A DNA stretch of 64,000 nucleotides from Chrysophaeum taylorii (GCA_029834535.1 JAQMWT010000009.1:1-64000); one strand, 5' to 3'. Shown: positions 40,502 through 51,758, numbered from the stretch's first letter. Notes: generated from the sequence alone by a model not told the origin. Numbers and translations are program-made.

Positions 40502-41560
40502 TCCTAACTACTAATCGACAGATGTTTGTCTGTCTGTCTGTCTGTCTGTTTGTTTGTTTGTCCCTCGATTTAGGGTAAGGATCAGGTAGGCGCGAGAGTA
40601 AGGATCAGGTAGGCACGAGAGCCAGGCAGTGATCCTCAAGCCGTCTACGGCGACCTCGCAGACTATTTCCACGACCCGCGGCGGCTCTTTCAGCGCGCCA
40701 TTCTCACGCCCCGTCGAAACGATGTTGTCGATGCTGACAACGCGCGCATGACCGCGGCCTTTTTTTCCCGGAGACGAGGCGTCGGAGTTCTTTTCGGCTG
40801 ACTAGGCTGGGTCGGAAGACGACGCCTCGCTCTTTACAGTAGAGTTTTCAACTCCCTGACAACCAACGGCATGCTGACTTTGATCGCGAGCTTAATGTCT
40901 TCGCAACCTCGACCCGTCGCACGGCCACTGCAACGGTACCAGATACATGATCGATCGTGTCGTTGTCACCGAGGCTCCTCCAACCTGTATCCCGTAAGGC
41001 CCGCCTACGCCAAACGATCAACAAGAGCCAGGACCAGACGCCCCGCGAGGTCGGCGTCCTCTTGCCCAAGCCCGTCTTCTGCCACGTCCAGCTCTACGTG
41101 GCTCTCTGTCGATCGGCAACCCCGAGGATATCTCTTCTGAGTCGACGACTCCACCCTACCCCACACGTGCTGCGCAATACCGATAAGCCCCTCCCGGCGT
41201 CTACACGCGCACTGTAGGTGAACTTACTGGGACCAGGTGAACTTACTGGGGTTTGAGATTGGGACTAGGTGAACTTAGTGACCAGGTGAACTTACTGGGA
41301 CCAAGTGAACTTACTGGGGTTTTTAGAGTGAACGCAAAGGCTAGCGGCGTGTACGGATCAAAGCAGCTTAGATTGGCGGAGGTGAGAGCGACGAGCTCGA
41401 AGGAGAGTGGGGTGAGTAGATGTGAGCACGAGTGGGCTTACGCCGAACTTACTGGGGTTAGAGATTGGGACTAGGTGAACTTACTGGGACCAGGTGAACT
41501 TACTGGGGTTAGAGATTGGGACCAGGTGAACTTACTGGCGAACTTACTGGCCTGCACTTG
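40502..41560 (+). mobile_element. Helitron remnant, copy 1 of a tandem pair
   Basis: This 1,059-bp unit begins TCCTAACTACTAATCGACAG followed by GTCT/GTTT runs. On the plus strand it encodes fragments of the C-terminal end of a PIF1-family helicase: FQRAILTPRRNDVVDADNAR, FNSLTTNGM, and RQTINKSQ ... VFCHVQLYVALC in another frame. The last block corresponds to the TINKSQGQT...SHGQLYVALSR motif of Helitron Rep/Hel proteins. Several copies of GGTGAACTTACTGG follow (41217-41560). Only the helicase end is present, and it is out of frame in places, so the unit is non-autonomous. Confidence 0.65.
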
Positions 41561-42631
41561 TCCTAACTACTAATCGACAGATGTTTGTCTGTCTGTCTGT
41601 CTGTCTGTTTGTTTGTTTGTTTGTCCCTCGATTTAGGGTAAGGATCAGGTAGGCGCGAGAGTAAGGATCAGGTAGGCGCGAGAGCCAGACAGTGATCCTC
41701 CAAGCCGTCTACGGCGACCTCGCAGACTATTTCCACGACCCGCGGCGGCTCTTTCAGCGCGCCATTCTCACGCCCCGTCGAAACGATGTTGTCGATGCTG
41801 ACAACGCGCGCATGACCGCGGCCTTTTTTTCCCGGAGACGAGGCGTCGGAGTTCTTTTCGGCCGACTAGGTTGGGTCGGAAGACGACGCCTCGCTCTTTA
41901 CAGTCGAGTTTTCAACTCCCTGACAACCAACGGCATGCTGACTTTGATCGCGAGCTTAATGTCTTCGCAACCTCGACCCGTCGCACGGCCACTGCAACGG
42001 TACCAGATACATGATCGATCGTGTCGTTGTCACCGAGGCTCCTCCAACCTGTATCCCTTAAGGCCCGCCTACGCCAAACGATCAACAAGAGCCAGGGCCA
42101 GACGCCCCGCGAGGTCGGCGTCCTCTTTCCCAAGCCCGTCTTCTGCCACGTCCAGCTCTACGTGGCTCTCTGTCGATCGGCAACCCCGAGGATATGCTCT
42201 TCTGGGTCGACGACTCCGCCCTACCCCACACGTGCTGCGCAATACCGATAAGCCCCCTCCCGGCGTCTACACGCGCACTGTAGGTGAACTTACTGGAACC
42301 AGGTGAACTTACTGGAGTTAGAGATTGGGACTATGTAAACTTAGTGACCAGGTGAACTTACTGAGACCAAGTGAGCTTACTGGGGTTTTTAGAGTAAACT
42401 CAAAGGTTAGCGGCGTGTGCGGATCAAAGCAGCTTAGATTGGCGGGGGTGAGAGCGACGAGCTCAAAGGAGAGTGGGGTGAGGGGATGTGAGAACGAGTG
42501 GGTTTACGCCGAACTTACTGGGGTTAGAGATTGGGAGTAGGTGAACTTACAGACCCGGTGATCTTACTGAGACCAGGTGTACTTACTGGGGTTAGAGATT
42601 GGGAGTAGGTGAACTTACTGGCTTGCACTTG
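41561..42631 (+). mobile_element. Helitron remnant, copy 2 of a tandem pair
   Basis: This is a near-identical 1,071-bp repeat of the preceding unit, with scattered single-base differences and the same gene-end fragments. In this copy the frame from 41692 stays open for 204 codons because two differences remove stops found in copy 1. It ends with the same GAACTTACTGGCYTGCACTTG boundary. The high identity implies a recent duplication. Confidence 0.7.
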
Positions 42632-42714
42632 TAGTAAATAACAAACACCTCAAAAGGTTCGTTGTAGGTGGGGAGGGACCAGCCGAAAATTTCGTAGGAC
42701 ACGACATATGCTAA

Positions 42715-44178
42715 ATGCGAGCTCGACGCGGCGAGAACCTCCCGACGATCGGGTCAGAGGCGGCGTCGGACGACCCTCAAGAGAAGACGCACCGGCGCGG
42801 CAAGTCGACCCCGGTGATCTGCGTCACGCTCATCCTTGTCCTTGGGTTGTTGGTGCTGCTTGCCTCCTCCTCGGATACTCACCAGGGTCCTTCTTCTTCG
42901 GTGATGGTCCCGCCGCCGCCTCGGCGGGCGCAGGAGCACACCGAACCTCGAATCGACGTTGGCGTGGTGGTGAGACTGGGCAATGAGGCCGACGCGACCT
43001 ACGCGCGCGAATGGTTCGAGTACCACGTTCTCCTCGGCGTGCGTCGCTTCGACGTCGTCGTGACCGACCCGGCGCTGGAGGCAATGTTGAAACCGTACGC
43101 GGGCATCGCTCGCGCTTACGATTCGCGGCGTCTCGCGGAGCTCGGCGCCGACGAATCCGACGAGGCAGCGCTCCTCGAGAGGCTGTACGAGGTCGCGAAG
43201 CCCAAGGCGTCATGGCTCGTCTTCTTGCGCCCCAACGAGTACCTGGTCTCCCCGACGCGCGCCGCCAAAGTCGCCACCGACATCGACAGCTTCGTCGCAC
43301 GGTTCGCCACAAACCCTCTGTTTGAAGCCGTCGACCCCGCGCTCCGGAGGCCCGCCGGCGCAGAAGAGAACTCGTTCGCGCGAAAGCTCGTCGCGGCGGC
43401 GGCGAAACAACGCGGCACGCCGCAGCAAAAGGGGCGAATCGTCCAGTGGGCGCCGTCGATCGCCGACGCGCTCGACGCGATGGACGACACGAACGCCGTC
43501 ACGGAGTGGGCGGGCGTCGCGCTCCCGTGGACCATTTTTGGCGATGCCGGGCGACGCTCGGCGGCGACGGGCCTCTCAACCGTGGCGAGCTATACGCGCC
43601 GCGCGGATCCGGCGAAAGCGCGCGATTGGCGGACGCGTTCCTATACGGCCGTCTTAAACACCGAGGGCTGCGGTTCGATGCGAGCCGACGCTCGCTCGGC
43701 CGTGCACGTGTGCCGCCGTGCCAACCGAGGCTGGGCGCCCTACCTGCGCGCGGCCACTGGCTACAAGGTGCCTGCCACCACGCCCACCCTCTCCGAAGAG
43801 GTCCAGCGGCTGCTCAGACGCAGCTCTGGCCGCCCAAAGTTTCCGTACGTCGCGCGCTACACGCGGTCGGCCTCAGAGTACTCGAACGCCACCGGCGCGT
43901 CGCCCGCGCGCGAGCTCTCGCGCCACCAGGACGGCGACGTCGTTCGCCAGCTCGAGGCGAGACTCCGGGCGCTCGACCTCGCACTCAACGCTGTCGGAGC
44001 GAACGATTTTGCCCCACACTTTCGGGAGCTCGTGGGCATCCTGCTAGGGCCCGCGCACCTCGAGCGCCGCCGCGAGCTCGGACGCGCGCGCCTCGCCAAG
44101 TTAGACGAGGGCGACCCCATCCTCGCGGCCGCGACAAATCTCGACCAAGTCCCCGCGTGGCTCGTGCGTCGCTCTTGA
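42715..44178 (+). CDS. GT92-like (DUF23) type II membrane glycosyltransferase
   Basis: The protein has 487 residues. A basic cytoplasmic segment (1-32) is followed by a single anchor (about 33-52, VICVTLILVLGLLVLLASSS) and a Pro-rich stem. The catalytic domain begins with VGVVVRLGNEAD and EWFEYHVLLGVRRFDVVVTD, the classic DUF23/GT92 opening. WLVFLRPNEYLVSP sits where the family has D-x-DEF, so the metal-binding motif is altered. Later landmarks are weak. GT92 enzymes add galactose or galactose-like sugars in the Golgi. The variant motif leaves activity uncertain. The start is the only ATG before the anchor. Confidence 0.65.
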   Translation: MRARRGENLPTIGSEAASDDPQEKTHRRGKSTPVICVTLILVLGLLVLLASSSDTHQGPSSSVMVPPPPRRAQEHTEPRIDVGVVVRLGNEADATYAREWFEYHVLLGVRRFDVVVTDPALEAMLKPYAGIARAYDSRRLAELGADESDEAALLERLYEVAKPKASWLVFLRPNEYLVSPTRAAKVATDIDSFVARFATNPLFEAVDPALRRPAGAEENSFARKLVAAAAKQRGTPQQKGRIVQWAPSIADALDAMDDTNAVTEWAGVALPWTIFGDAGRRSAATGLSTVASYTRRADPAKARDWRTRSYTAVLNTEGCGSMRADARSAVHVCRRANRGWAPYLRAATGYKVPATTPTLSEEVQRLLRRSSGRPKFPYVARYTRSASEYSNATGASPARELSRHQDGDVVRQLEARLRALDLALNAVGANDFAPHFRELVGILLGPAHLERRRELGRARLAKLDEGDPILAAATNLDQVPAWLVRRS

Positions 44179-45015
44179 TCTCGTCCGTCTCTGGGAGAGA
44201 GGCTCTCAGGTCAGCGCCTTCGAGGGCAACACGTCCAACACTGCGACCACCGCCTGTCTCGCCTGCGACCTCGTGTGAGTGTGCGGGTTTGTGGTCATCA
44301 CGCTGCTGAGGTGCCCCCAAAAAAAAGGCGCATCGTCGGTCGAGGCTGGGAACGTTCCGTTCTCTTCGAGCCGAGTAAGTCGCGTTTTGTTGTTGTCCTT
44401 GGCGAGCTCTCTCGCGTGACGCGCAGACGGGCCTTTGCCTGATGTTCCCGACTTCCTCGAGCACGGCGAACGCGACGAGGCGGCCACGAGTACTACTGCA
44501 AAGAAGAAGAAGAAGAAGAAGAAGAAGAAGAGGAAAAACGACAAGTGAGCAGTACAATCAGTGCCTCTTCTTCTGATACGAGCCCCCGAAGGCACCACGA
44601 GCAGCAGCAGCAGCAGCGGCAGCACGACGATTACGAGCAAGACGACGTCGTCAATCTCAACGCAGGCTCCTCCTCCTCCTCCTCCGAAAGTAGTGCCCGA
44701 AAATCGGAAGAAAAAAAACGATGGCTTGTACCACAAGGTGGGTCTCAGCTCTCATATTCATGATCCCCCGAGCCGCCGCCGCTGCCCTAATCAAATGTAG
44801 CAGGAGACTCGGGCCGCGGCGGCACCACCCCATCGTGCGTGCCTCCATCCATCCTGATCCTGATCCCGATCCTGATCCTAATCCTGGTCCTTGTGGGACG
44901 ATTTTTTAACACCGAAACTCGCAGGAACGACGATCTCCTTGGGGGGCGACGGTAATCGATCGATCCTCCACCTCCATAATACTTGAGAGAAGGAGTCATA
45001 CAAAATCACATGTTC
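44179..45015. other. long intergenic region, low-complexity
   Basis: A GAA run (about 44500-44530), CTC/CAG trinucleotide runs and a GATCCT hexamer run (about 44853-44890) are present. I find no convincing gene on either strand. Confidence 0.5.
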
Positions 45016-46182
45016 TCAAGGATGAGCGGCGGCAACGTAGGCCGGGAGGAAATCGACAGGATCTCGGTCGTCGGGGCCGGCGCGGCGCATCAAGCCTCCG
45101 AGGTTGCGGAGGGCGTCGGGTGGCAGGGCGTCGACGAGAACGTTGATCAGGAGGTCGAGCTCGGCGGCGAGGGCCGCTCGGAGGTTTGCCAGAAACGCGA
45201 GCGCAAATTGTTGCGAGTTCGGATCGATCTGGAGCGCCAGATGCGCGCGTTCGAGGTGGTCCTCGTGAATTTTCCACTCCCTCAAAGTGGCGACAGCGCG
45301 GTCGACGTCGAGACCAGCGGCGGCGCGAAAAGTCGGAGCGACGCGCACCGACCCGAGGACCCTATCGAGGGTCGTCGTCGTCGCGAGGGGCGGAACGACA
45401 ATCGCGTCAAGCACCTTCCGAAGCGGTCCATCGGCGACATCGATGCCTAGAGCATTGACGTAGGCCCAGGCGTCCGTCGCTATCGCGCCTCTTCCGGCTC
45501 GATTGATCGCGGCGGCGGCGACGGCGCTCGACCGGAAGACTGCGTACGCCGAGTCGAACACCTCTGCGTCCGGTCTTCGGCGGCGCTGCCAGGCCGCAAC
45601 ATCCCGGGAAGTCTTGGGGGGCGGCGCGCGGAACACACCAACGCGCGACGGCTCGAGTCCATCGAACCAACCTTTGACGTCTTCGAGCGTCGCGTCGAGC
45701 GAGGAGGGGACCACCACCAGCGTCTCCGTCTTGTCCGCGATCGCCGGCTTGGGCTTGTCCACCACCGGGACGACCTTGCGCACTTCTTTCCGCTTGGGTA
45801 TGTTCCGGATCTCGTCGACGCGCACCGTCTTGCGCTCCTTGGCCTGCTCTTTGGCGCGATCGGTACGCGTCCGCATCGACGACCGCGCCTCTTCCCCCAA
45901 TTCCTCGGGTCGCACGAGATACCGTCCGACCACGGGTCCCACCTCCGCGCCCTCGCGATAGCACTCGACGCGCCCATGCTCGCCCCCGCTTGCTGTCCAC
46001 CGCCCTTCGCTTCCTGCCCATTCCCTCACCACTTGCATTTCCCCCGATTCGAACCGCACGTGCCCGACCTCCGCTCCGACCCCGAGCTCCGACGCCGACC
46101 GCACCATCTCGGGTGCCAGCCGCACGAGCACGACCGGCATACAAGACGACGACGACGACGCAGGCGTCAGCACCGTGGCCAT
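45016..46182 (-). CDS. hypothetical protein with an RRM-like region
   Basis: The protein has 388 residues from the ATG at 46182. The N-terminal 100 residues could form a small beta-rich domain. A basic linker (about 105-150, RTDRAKEQAKERKTVRV) is followed by an RRM-like stretch: ETLVVVPSSLDATLEDVKGW as the first strand and helix, later AEVFDSAYAVFRSSAVAAAA as the second. The C-terminal 140 residues are all-helical (DRAVATLREWKIHEDHLERA). No family is recognised. The 5' flank has CTT and GA repeats. Confidence 0.6.
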   Translation of the reverse strand: MATVLTPASSSSSCMPVVLVRLAPEMVRSASELGVGAEVGHVRFESGEMQVVREWAGSEGRWTASGGEHGRVECYREGAEVGPVVGRYLVRPEELGEEARSSMRTRTDRAKEQAKERKTVRVDEIRNIPKRKEVRKVVPVVDKPKPAIADKTETLVVVPSSLDATLEDVKGWFDGLEPSRVGVFRAPPPKTSRDVAAWQRRRRPDAEVFDSAYAVFRSSAVAAAAINRAGRGAIATDAWAYVNALGIDVADGPLRKVLDAIVVPPLATTTTLDRVLGSVRVAPTFRAAAGLDVDRAVATLREWKIHEDHLERAHLALQIDPNSQQFALAFLANLRAALAAELDLLINVLVDALPPDALRNLGGLMRRAGPDDRDPVDFLPAYVAAAHP

Positions 46183-46589
46183 CTTCTTCTTCTTCTTCTT
46201 CTTCTTTTTCTTCTTCTTCTCGAGAGAGAGAGAGAGACGCTGCTTATTTTATTAGTACCGAGGGGAAAATTCTCGTCGGTCGGCAGTCAGGGGGGGGGGG
46301 GGAGACATTTTCGCTGCAACCAACGGACACCAAAATTAGCCGACGAGAAAAAAAACTTGGACCCGTAGTATCGTGAATGGGGCCGGCTTGCGCCGCCGGC
46401 GAGTGGGCGAAATCCACGCCCCCGCTTCGAGAAAGAAAGATGCGAAAATCATCAGTCACAAAACGACGACACAATAACATGATCTCACTTGCGCGGCGCG
46501 CCAAGGTATTAATTAATTAATTCTCTGAGGTCGTCGCTTTAACCTGATGACGCCGTTGTTTTTACTTGTTGTTCTTTGATCGGTTGAAC
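46183..46589. repeat. intergenic with CTT/GA runs and a G homopolymer
   Basis: It contains a CTT run (46184-46220), a GA run and about 12 consecutive G near 46293. No gene is seen. Confidence 0.5.
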
Positions 46590-48840
46590 GCCCGCATCTC
46601 GACATCGTCCTTGTTCTTGTTGTAGCGGAACGGGTTCTCCCCAGCGGGATTGCGTAGCCGTTGATGGAGCTTCTCCTCCTCCGGGAACAGGTCGCTCGGC
46701 CGAGATCTTTTAAGAGGATTTTGAGCGCCGCCGCCGCCTTTTCGCGTACGAATGTTGTGCCACACCAGACCCCAAATCGTGGTCTTTCCCCCGGTCTTGC
46801 GCACGACACTCGCCCCCGCACCCGGGGCAGGTCTTGGAGGACCGGAACTCGTCCGTCGACACCACTGTCGTGTCCGGGTCGTGCTCCCTCGCCTGACCGA
46901 GCCGGCGCATCGGTACGCGGCGCGAGATTGAAAACCTCCGTTGCTTCGGTCCGAGGTAACTTTCAAAAAAGTTACCCCGAAACACGAGCGTAAAAGACAG
47001 CACGAGCCCGCGGCGGGTTCGAGTCACCCACCGATCCTCCCTGTTTCCCCGCTGGGTCTGGACCTTAAGGGAGTTCTCGGTCATGTACGAGAGGTGCCAG
47101 CCACCGAGCATGCGGCGGTACTCGTGAACCGTCTCCTTCGACGTGTACTCGCACTCCACGACATTTTCCGAGTGCTCTGCCACGCCCTCGTGCTCTGCCA
47201 CGCCCTCGTGGCAGCGACGACCCTTGTTTTTGAGACGGAGGTGGGTCCGGCTTTTGCTGTTGTACTGGTTGTTGTACCCCGCCGCGGTCTCTTTACGGTA
47301 GGGCGCTTTTTTGCGGGCGTTTTTTTGCGGGCGCTTTTTTGCGCGTCCTATAGGCTGGGCTGTCGCGAGCCGAGCGTGCCATCGCCGCCAGAAGCATCGC
47401 GGGCTCTCGCGCCACGATGAGCCCTTTGGAGAACCAGACGGTCTTGTTCCTTCTTAATGAAGGTACTGCAATCTTTGCCGCGCCGATGCATGATCTAAGC
47501 CCAGGGTCGTTGGCTATGATCAGCTCGAACTACTTTTTTCCTTCCACCTTGCTGCAGTTTCCCTCCCCTTTCTTTTTTGCTTCACGGGCCGCCTGGGTGA
47601 TGAGGCTCTGCCGCTGCCCGCGCTCGCTCATCGTCCGTATTACCCGCCCCTCAGCCCGCCTCGCTCCACGTCGATTTATTTTTGTCCTCCTTTGGGCGCG
47701 CCCCGTAGAACGTATCAAATTCCTACTCTCGGAGTTGTCGCCGCCGCCGCTATTAGTGTCACTGGACGCGTGGGGGCCCAATTTACTCGCGATGAGCTCC
47801 TCGAACCCCTTTCGTGAGCGAGCCACTGTAACCATTTTCCAGTCGGTCGTCCTTACACTCACGCATTTTTGGGCGGGATATTTTCCTCGGCGGCCTTTTT
47901 TTTTTTTTCCCAGCGCGTGGTCTTTCGACTACTGAACCGAGCTGGAAGCGACATTGCTTTTGGGCCGAGCACGAGTGGTTCTTCTATCCGCTCGTACACC
48001 AATATCTCCGCCGATGTGGCGAGAACCGACAATATGCTTCTTCGACTTCGAAATCAGCAACGACGTTGATGTCTTTGTGCTTTTTTTTGCACTCTGATGC
48101 ACCATCCACATTCTCAAAGGTGTAGACGACGGCGCGTTGGTTCGTTTGATCGATTACCACGCCGCTCTTCAGCCTCAACGAGACCGACCCGCGTGCGTTG
48201 TCGTTGTTCTCCACATTACCATCGTTGCTTAGTTGCAATTCCTCTTCCACGGCGCAAGAGCAGCCACTCTCCCTGAAAAGCCGGAATGTCGCCGCGCTTT
48301 CTTCTGAACAGGACTTGATGCGGCATCCGGCAACCAGTCGTCGCCCGCAGCACCCCGCGCTGGTGCATCACCCGTCTCGGTGCCGCTTTGGACGAGGGAC
48401 GCGGAACGATCCCCCGACGCACGCGAGGTAGTTCCTTGTTTAGATAATTTCCCCCAACGACTTGAGGTTCGACGTCCCCACGGCCACCGGGACGACGGGA
48501 CCTCGCTCTTCGCACTCCTCGTGCCGCTTGCAATTGTCGCAGTAGAACGCGAGGGGAAGCTTGCTGCCCTGCGAACAGTGTTGTTGTTATCCCGGCGGCA
48601 GTCGACCGCGATCACGTCTCGTTGTCGATGTGGTGCACGAGACTGCCGAGGATTTCGCCGATTCGACTCATCCAGAATCTCGTCGCCGAATCGTCCCGCA
48701 CAATGCTTGGGTAGTATTCAAGCTCGCCGACCTCGTCTATCTTTTTCGCGTACCTGTACAAAGCAAAAGCGGCCATGCCCCTCTTCGCGGCACGATGCTT
48801 GCAGTGGAGTCTGATGTTCCCATATTGCTTGGGCAAGCAA
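46570..48840 (-). pseudogene. decayed Fanzor/TnpB-like RNA-guided nuclease gene
   Basis: On the minus strand the RuvC-like landmarks of TnpB/Fanzor occur in the right order. IIANDPGLRSCIGAA at about 47490-47530 resembles the RuvC-I DPG motif. A basic helical stretch follows. Then come FRGNFFESYLG and VVSTDEFRSSKTCPGCG near 46815-46990, which correspond to the RuvC-III region and the first half of the zinc finger (DE...TSKxCxxCG). A Lys/Arg-rich C-terminus follows. The landmarks are in different frames, so the gene is broken. The part above 47.6 kb is less certain, and the element's ends were not found. The assignment rests on motif order only. Confidence 0.5.
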
Positions 48841-50400
48841 ATACCGGAGTCGATGCTATATAAATTTTACCCCGTGCGTAGGAACACGACCCACGACCTG
48901 ATCGCCGCGAGACGTTTGATCGCGCCTCGCAGAGCGCAAGTCTGCCCAGCTTCTGCAAGCCACTCGCCCAAGCACGCGCTGACTGTATTTTTTTTATCGT
49001 TTCGCGCTCGGACTCAAGAAGTTTTTTCTTGAAGATCCTTCCGCTCCTCGATCACCCGCCGTTGAGACGCTTTGTTCCCAATTTACCCTTTGAGCATAAA
49101 ATCGAAGAAGAAGCGAATCCCAAACAAACGTTGCGCTGAAGCTGCTTTAGATGCGAAGGGCATCTATCTACGCCCGGCGGCCTGCGCGCATTCACCAACC
49201 GACCACTCGATGAGCGGAGCACGCGATCGTCGTCGAGGACATAAAGCACGAGTGCCACGCCATGGCGCAACAACAACTCGTTGCCGTAAACATATTGAAA
49301 ACCCGCCGTTCTCTCGTGCACCCTTTGCGTCGTGCCTGTGCGCCACTCGCCAGCCCCTAGATTCGGAAACAGCGCGAGAGCCTCGTAGTTCTTCACGGCG
49401 GAATAATCGTCGTTCTCCTTTTTTTGGTCGATTCCACGACCGTCCTCGTTTGGGTTGTGATCTTCCCTCGAAGGTTTGGTGTTTGCCTCACGCTCGAAAT
49501 TTGCGGCTGTCTTGATCGCGTCTGAATTCGACCTGTTTTGGCACAACACACCTGCTTGGTTGATCCTCAAAATCGACCCGAGGAGGTTTGGGGCCCAGAA
49601 GATGCCGGTCGATGTCGGTCGATCGGCTGGAGCAGCGGCGGCTTGTACAAAAGTGTGATCGACCCGGTCGACGTTCAACGTCCGCGACGTCCAGGAAGAC
49701 CAAAAGGCGTATTGCGTGCTAGCGTTAGATCACAGGGCGCTTTAGTTTTGGCAAGCCGTTGACGACGTAGAGTTTCGCGCTGTTCTGGTGAGTCGTCGGT
49801 GGTGACATTTGCAACCCAAAACATTTTCCGAGTGATGTTCCGGAACGAGAGCATTATAGCCTCAAATTCCGTGAAAAGTGGCTTGGTCATCACGACATCC
49901 GCAACAATAAGTTTGACAGGGATATTCGGGCTTCACGAGGTAACGCGAAAGACTGGTGAGGATTTGCACTTATGGAGGTAGGGAGGTTGGTGCATTCCGA
50001 CAGAACATCTGCGAAAGGCTTGCGCAAAATCGGGGCGGCAAGCACATTGTAAGAAGTTTGCCTCCTAACGGTGTCGCGAACGTGTCGTACATATGTTTTT
50101 TTCACATGAGTAGTAGGGTCGCCGGCGGTTTTTTGACTCATATAGGGTGCTTCGAGGGAATTCTCGAGGATTCGAGTATCGGGTTCTCTTAAAACAACAA
50201 AGCGTCCAACTTAGCTCGGACACCTAGCGAAATAGAACCAGCGGCAGTGCGCCCTACACGCATACATTGTAGGATGTGCATCGATCGACGGAGAGTAGTA
50301 GCGATCTCTGAGTGCAGATTGCACTTCGTCACGTAAATCGTCATCATCATTTGCCACTATACGACTATATAATCGACAGAGAGCGAGCACAAAATAAGGC
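48841..50400. other. decayed repeat-rich region, no intact gene
   Basis: Minus-strand frames at 49052-49678 and 49675-50141 look like remnants, not genes, and I cannot assign a family. Composition is intermediate between the gene-rich flanks and the retroelement block. Some of 49700-50400 may belong to the copia remnant that follows. Confidence 0.35.
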
Positions 50401-50439
50401 AGCGTGAGTGCGAGGTGATGACTTTAAAAATACAAACAA

Positions 50440-50945
50440 GAGTGCGAGTGTAGCCGTTTACACTTACGGCGGTGGAACAACGAATTCATCTCCTGATTTC
50501 ATACGGAGGGAAAAAAATTCACAAAGGGCCTTGAACGAAGGGACTTTAACGCCTCTTATTAGGCAAGCGGTGCCCATTTTACTTCTTACTTTCGAGATCT
50601 TGATCCTTTCAGGCAATGTGACGAAAACATGATGACTATCTATGTTTGTGCCTGAACAAAGGCGCCAGGCGCATCCGCGCGAAACACGGGGAGTCAGTCT
50701 CTTGTACGCTGCTATGGCAAGATTTACCCAAATGGCTGAAAGCATAGCCATTGGACTGAATATACCGAAAAAGAAGTCTGCACAAGGTGAAGCCAAAAAC
50801 CGATGCAAAACCAGGCGAGATTTATGTTTAAGGTACTCGCCGGCCGTATTAGTTGTGATCTTCAGAATAAGGCGAGAATCTAATGGACTGCTTAAAGCAG
50901 GCAAAACCTTGTTATATCGAAACCCCCTTCGGTGATGTCTTCAAG
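50440..50945 (-). mobile_element. Ty1/copia reverse-transcriptase fossil C
   Basis: The minus strand carries the N-terminal copia reverse-transcriptase pattern: SRLILKITTNTAGEYLKHKS, then RLVLHRFLASPCADFFFG and a later VFVTLPERIK. It is a fragment of a third, broken element. The same region of the polyprotein is also present in fossil B near 28.8 kb, so they are related but separate copies. Confidence 0.65.
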
Positions 50946-51758
50946 TAGGCTTGTCTGTCCTCGGGACATGCCCCGGGGACTTTTTTTTTTAAATTGTACT
51001 CACCTATGCGCACATCTTTTTTTTTGACTTTGTACTCATCAGGTCCATTATGGTAGGCTCACTCAAAGAGCCAGACTGGATAGAAAGGCAGAAGAAGCGA
51101 AACAAAGACCAGAAAGGAGGGCGAAGAAGAAGCAAGAAAGCACACGGGGGGGTAGGGGAGGCTCAGAAAGAAGCTCCATTTTAGTCATGGCAAGCAACTC
51201 CTAGGCTCAACGAGCCGGAATGGACGAGCGCAGAAAAAAAAGGAAATAAGAAAAGACCACAGAAAACGGCGAAGAAGGAAGCAAAAGGCACTAGGCGGGA
51301 CCAGGAGTTATGTGGGAAAGAAAGGAGAGGGTGATGGCGGCAAAGAAAGGAAAAGGCAGGAATACTAAGAGCAAATGAAAAGAACAAAAAATGCAACGAG
51401 AGAGGCAGGAGAAGTCGACTTTTTGTTACGACGTGTAATCATAATGACTCATAATAACGTGGTAGCAGGCCGGGTCGGGAGGGCTTTGGCGGAGTTGCCG
51501 CCGAGCCGGGGTGCATCGGAGATTTTTTGGTTTCGTCTAGTTTAGATGTTGGCTGGGTTCGGGATTCCCGGATCAGACTGCGAAAAAAATTTTGTGGAAA
51601 AAATATGTGCTGGCCGCGTCACAGACTACTACTACATTACGTGTTAGAAAAAAATTTTGTTGGAAAAAAAATGTGCTGCTACTACATTATTACGTGTTAC
51701 TAAAAGAATGTGCGCGGCGTGTGCAACATGTTGTCAAAACTAGGGTGCCACCTCCTTT
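50946..51758. repeat. A/G-rich region and a short direct repeat
   Basis: Between 51060 and 51410 the strand is very rich in A and G. At about 51580-51648 and 51649-51705 a 55-65-bp unit is repeated. It has AAAAAAATTTTGT, then GGAAAAAA, GTGCTG, and CTACTACATTA with ACGTGTTA. No gene is evident. Confidence 0.5.

Noticed and set aside
44206-44736. A 176-codon minus-strand frame with Phe/Val runs
   Set aside because: It is produced by a GAA repeat read in antisense and has no domain.
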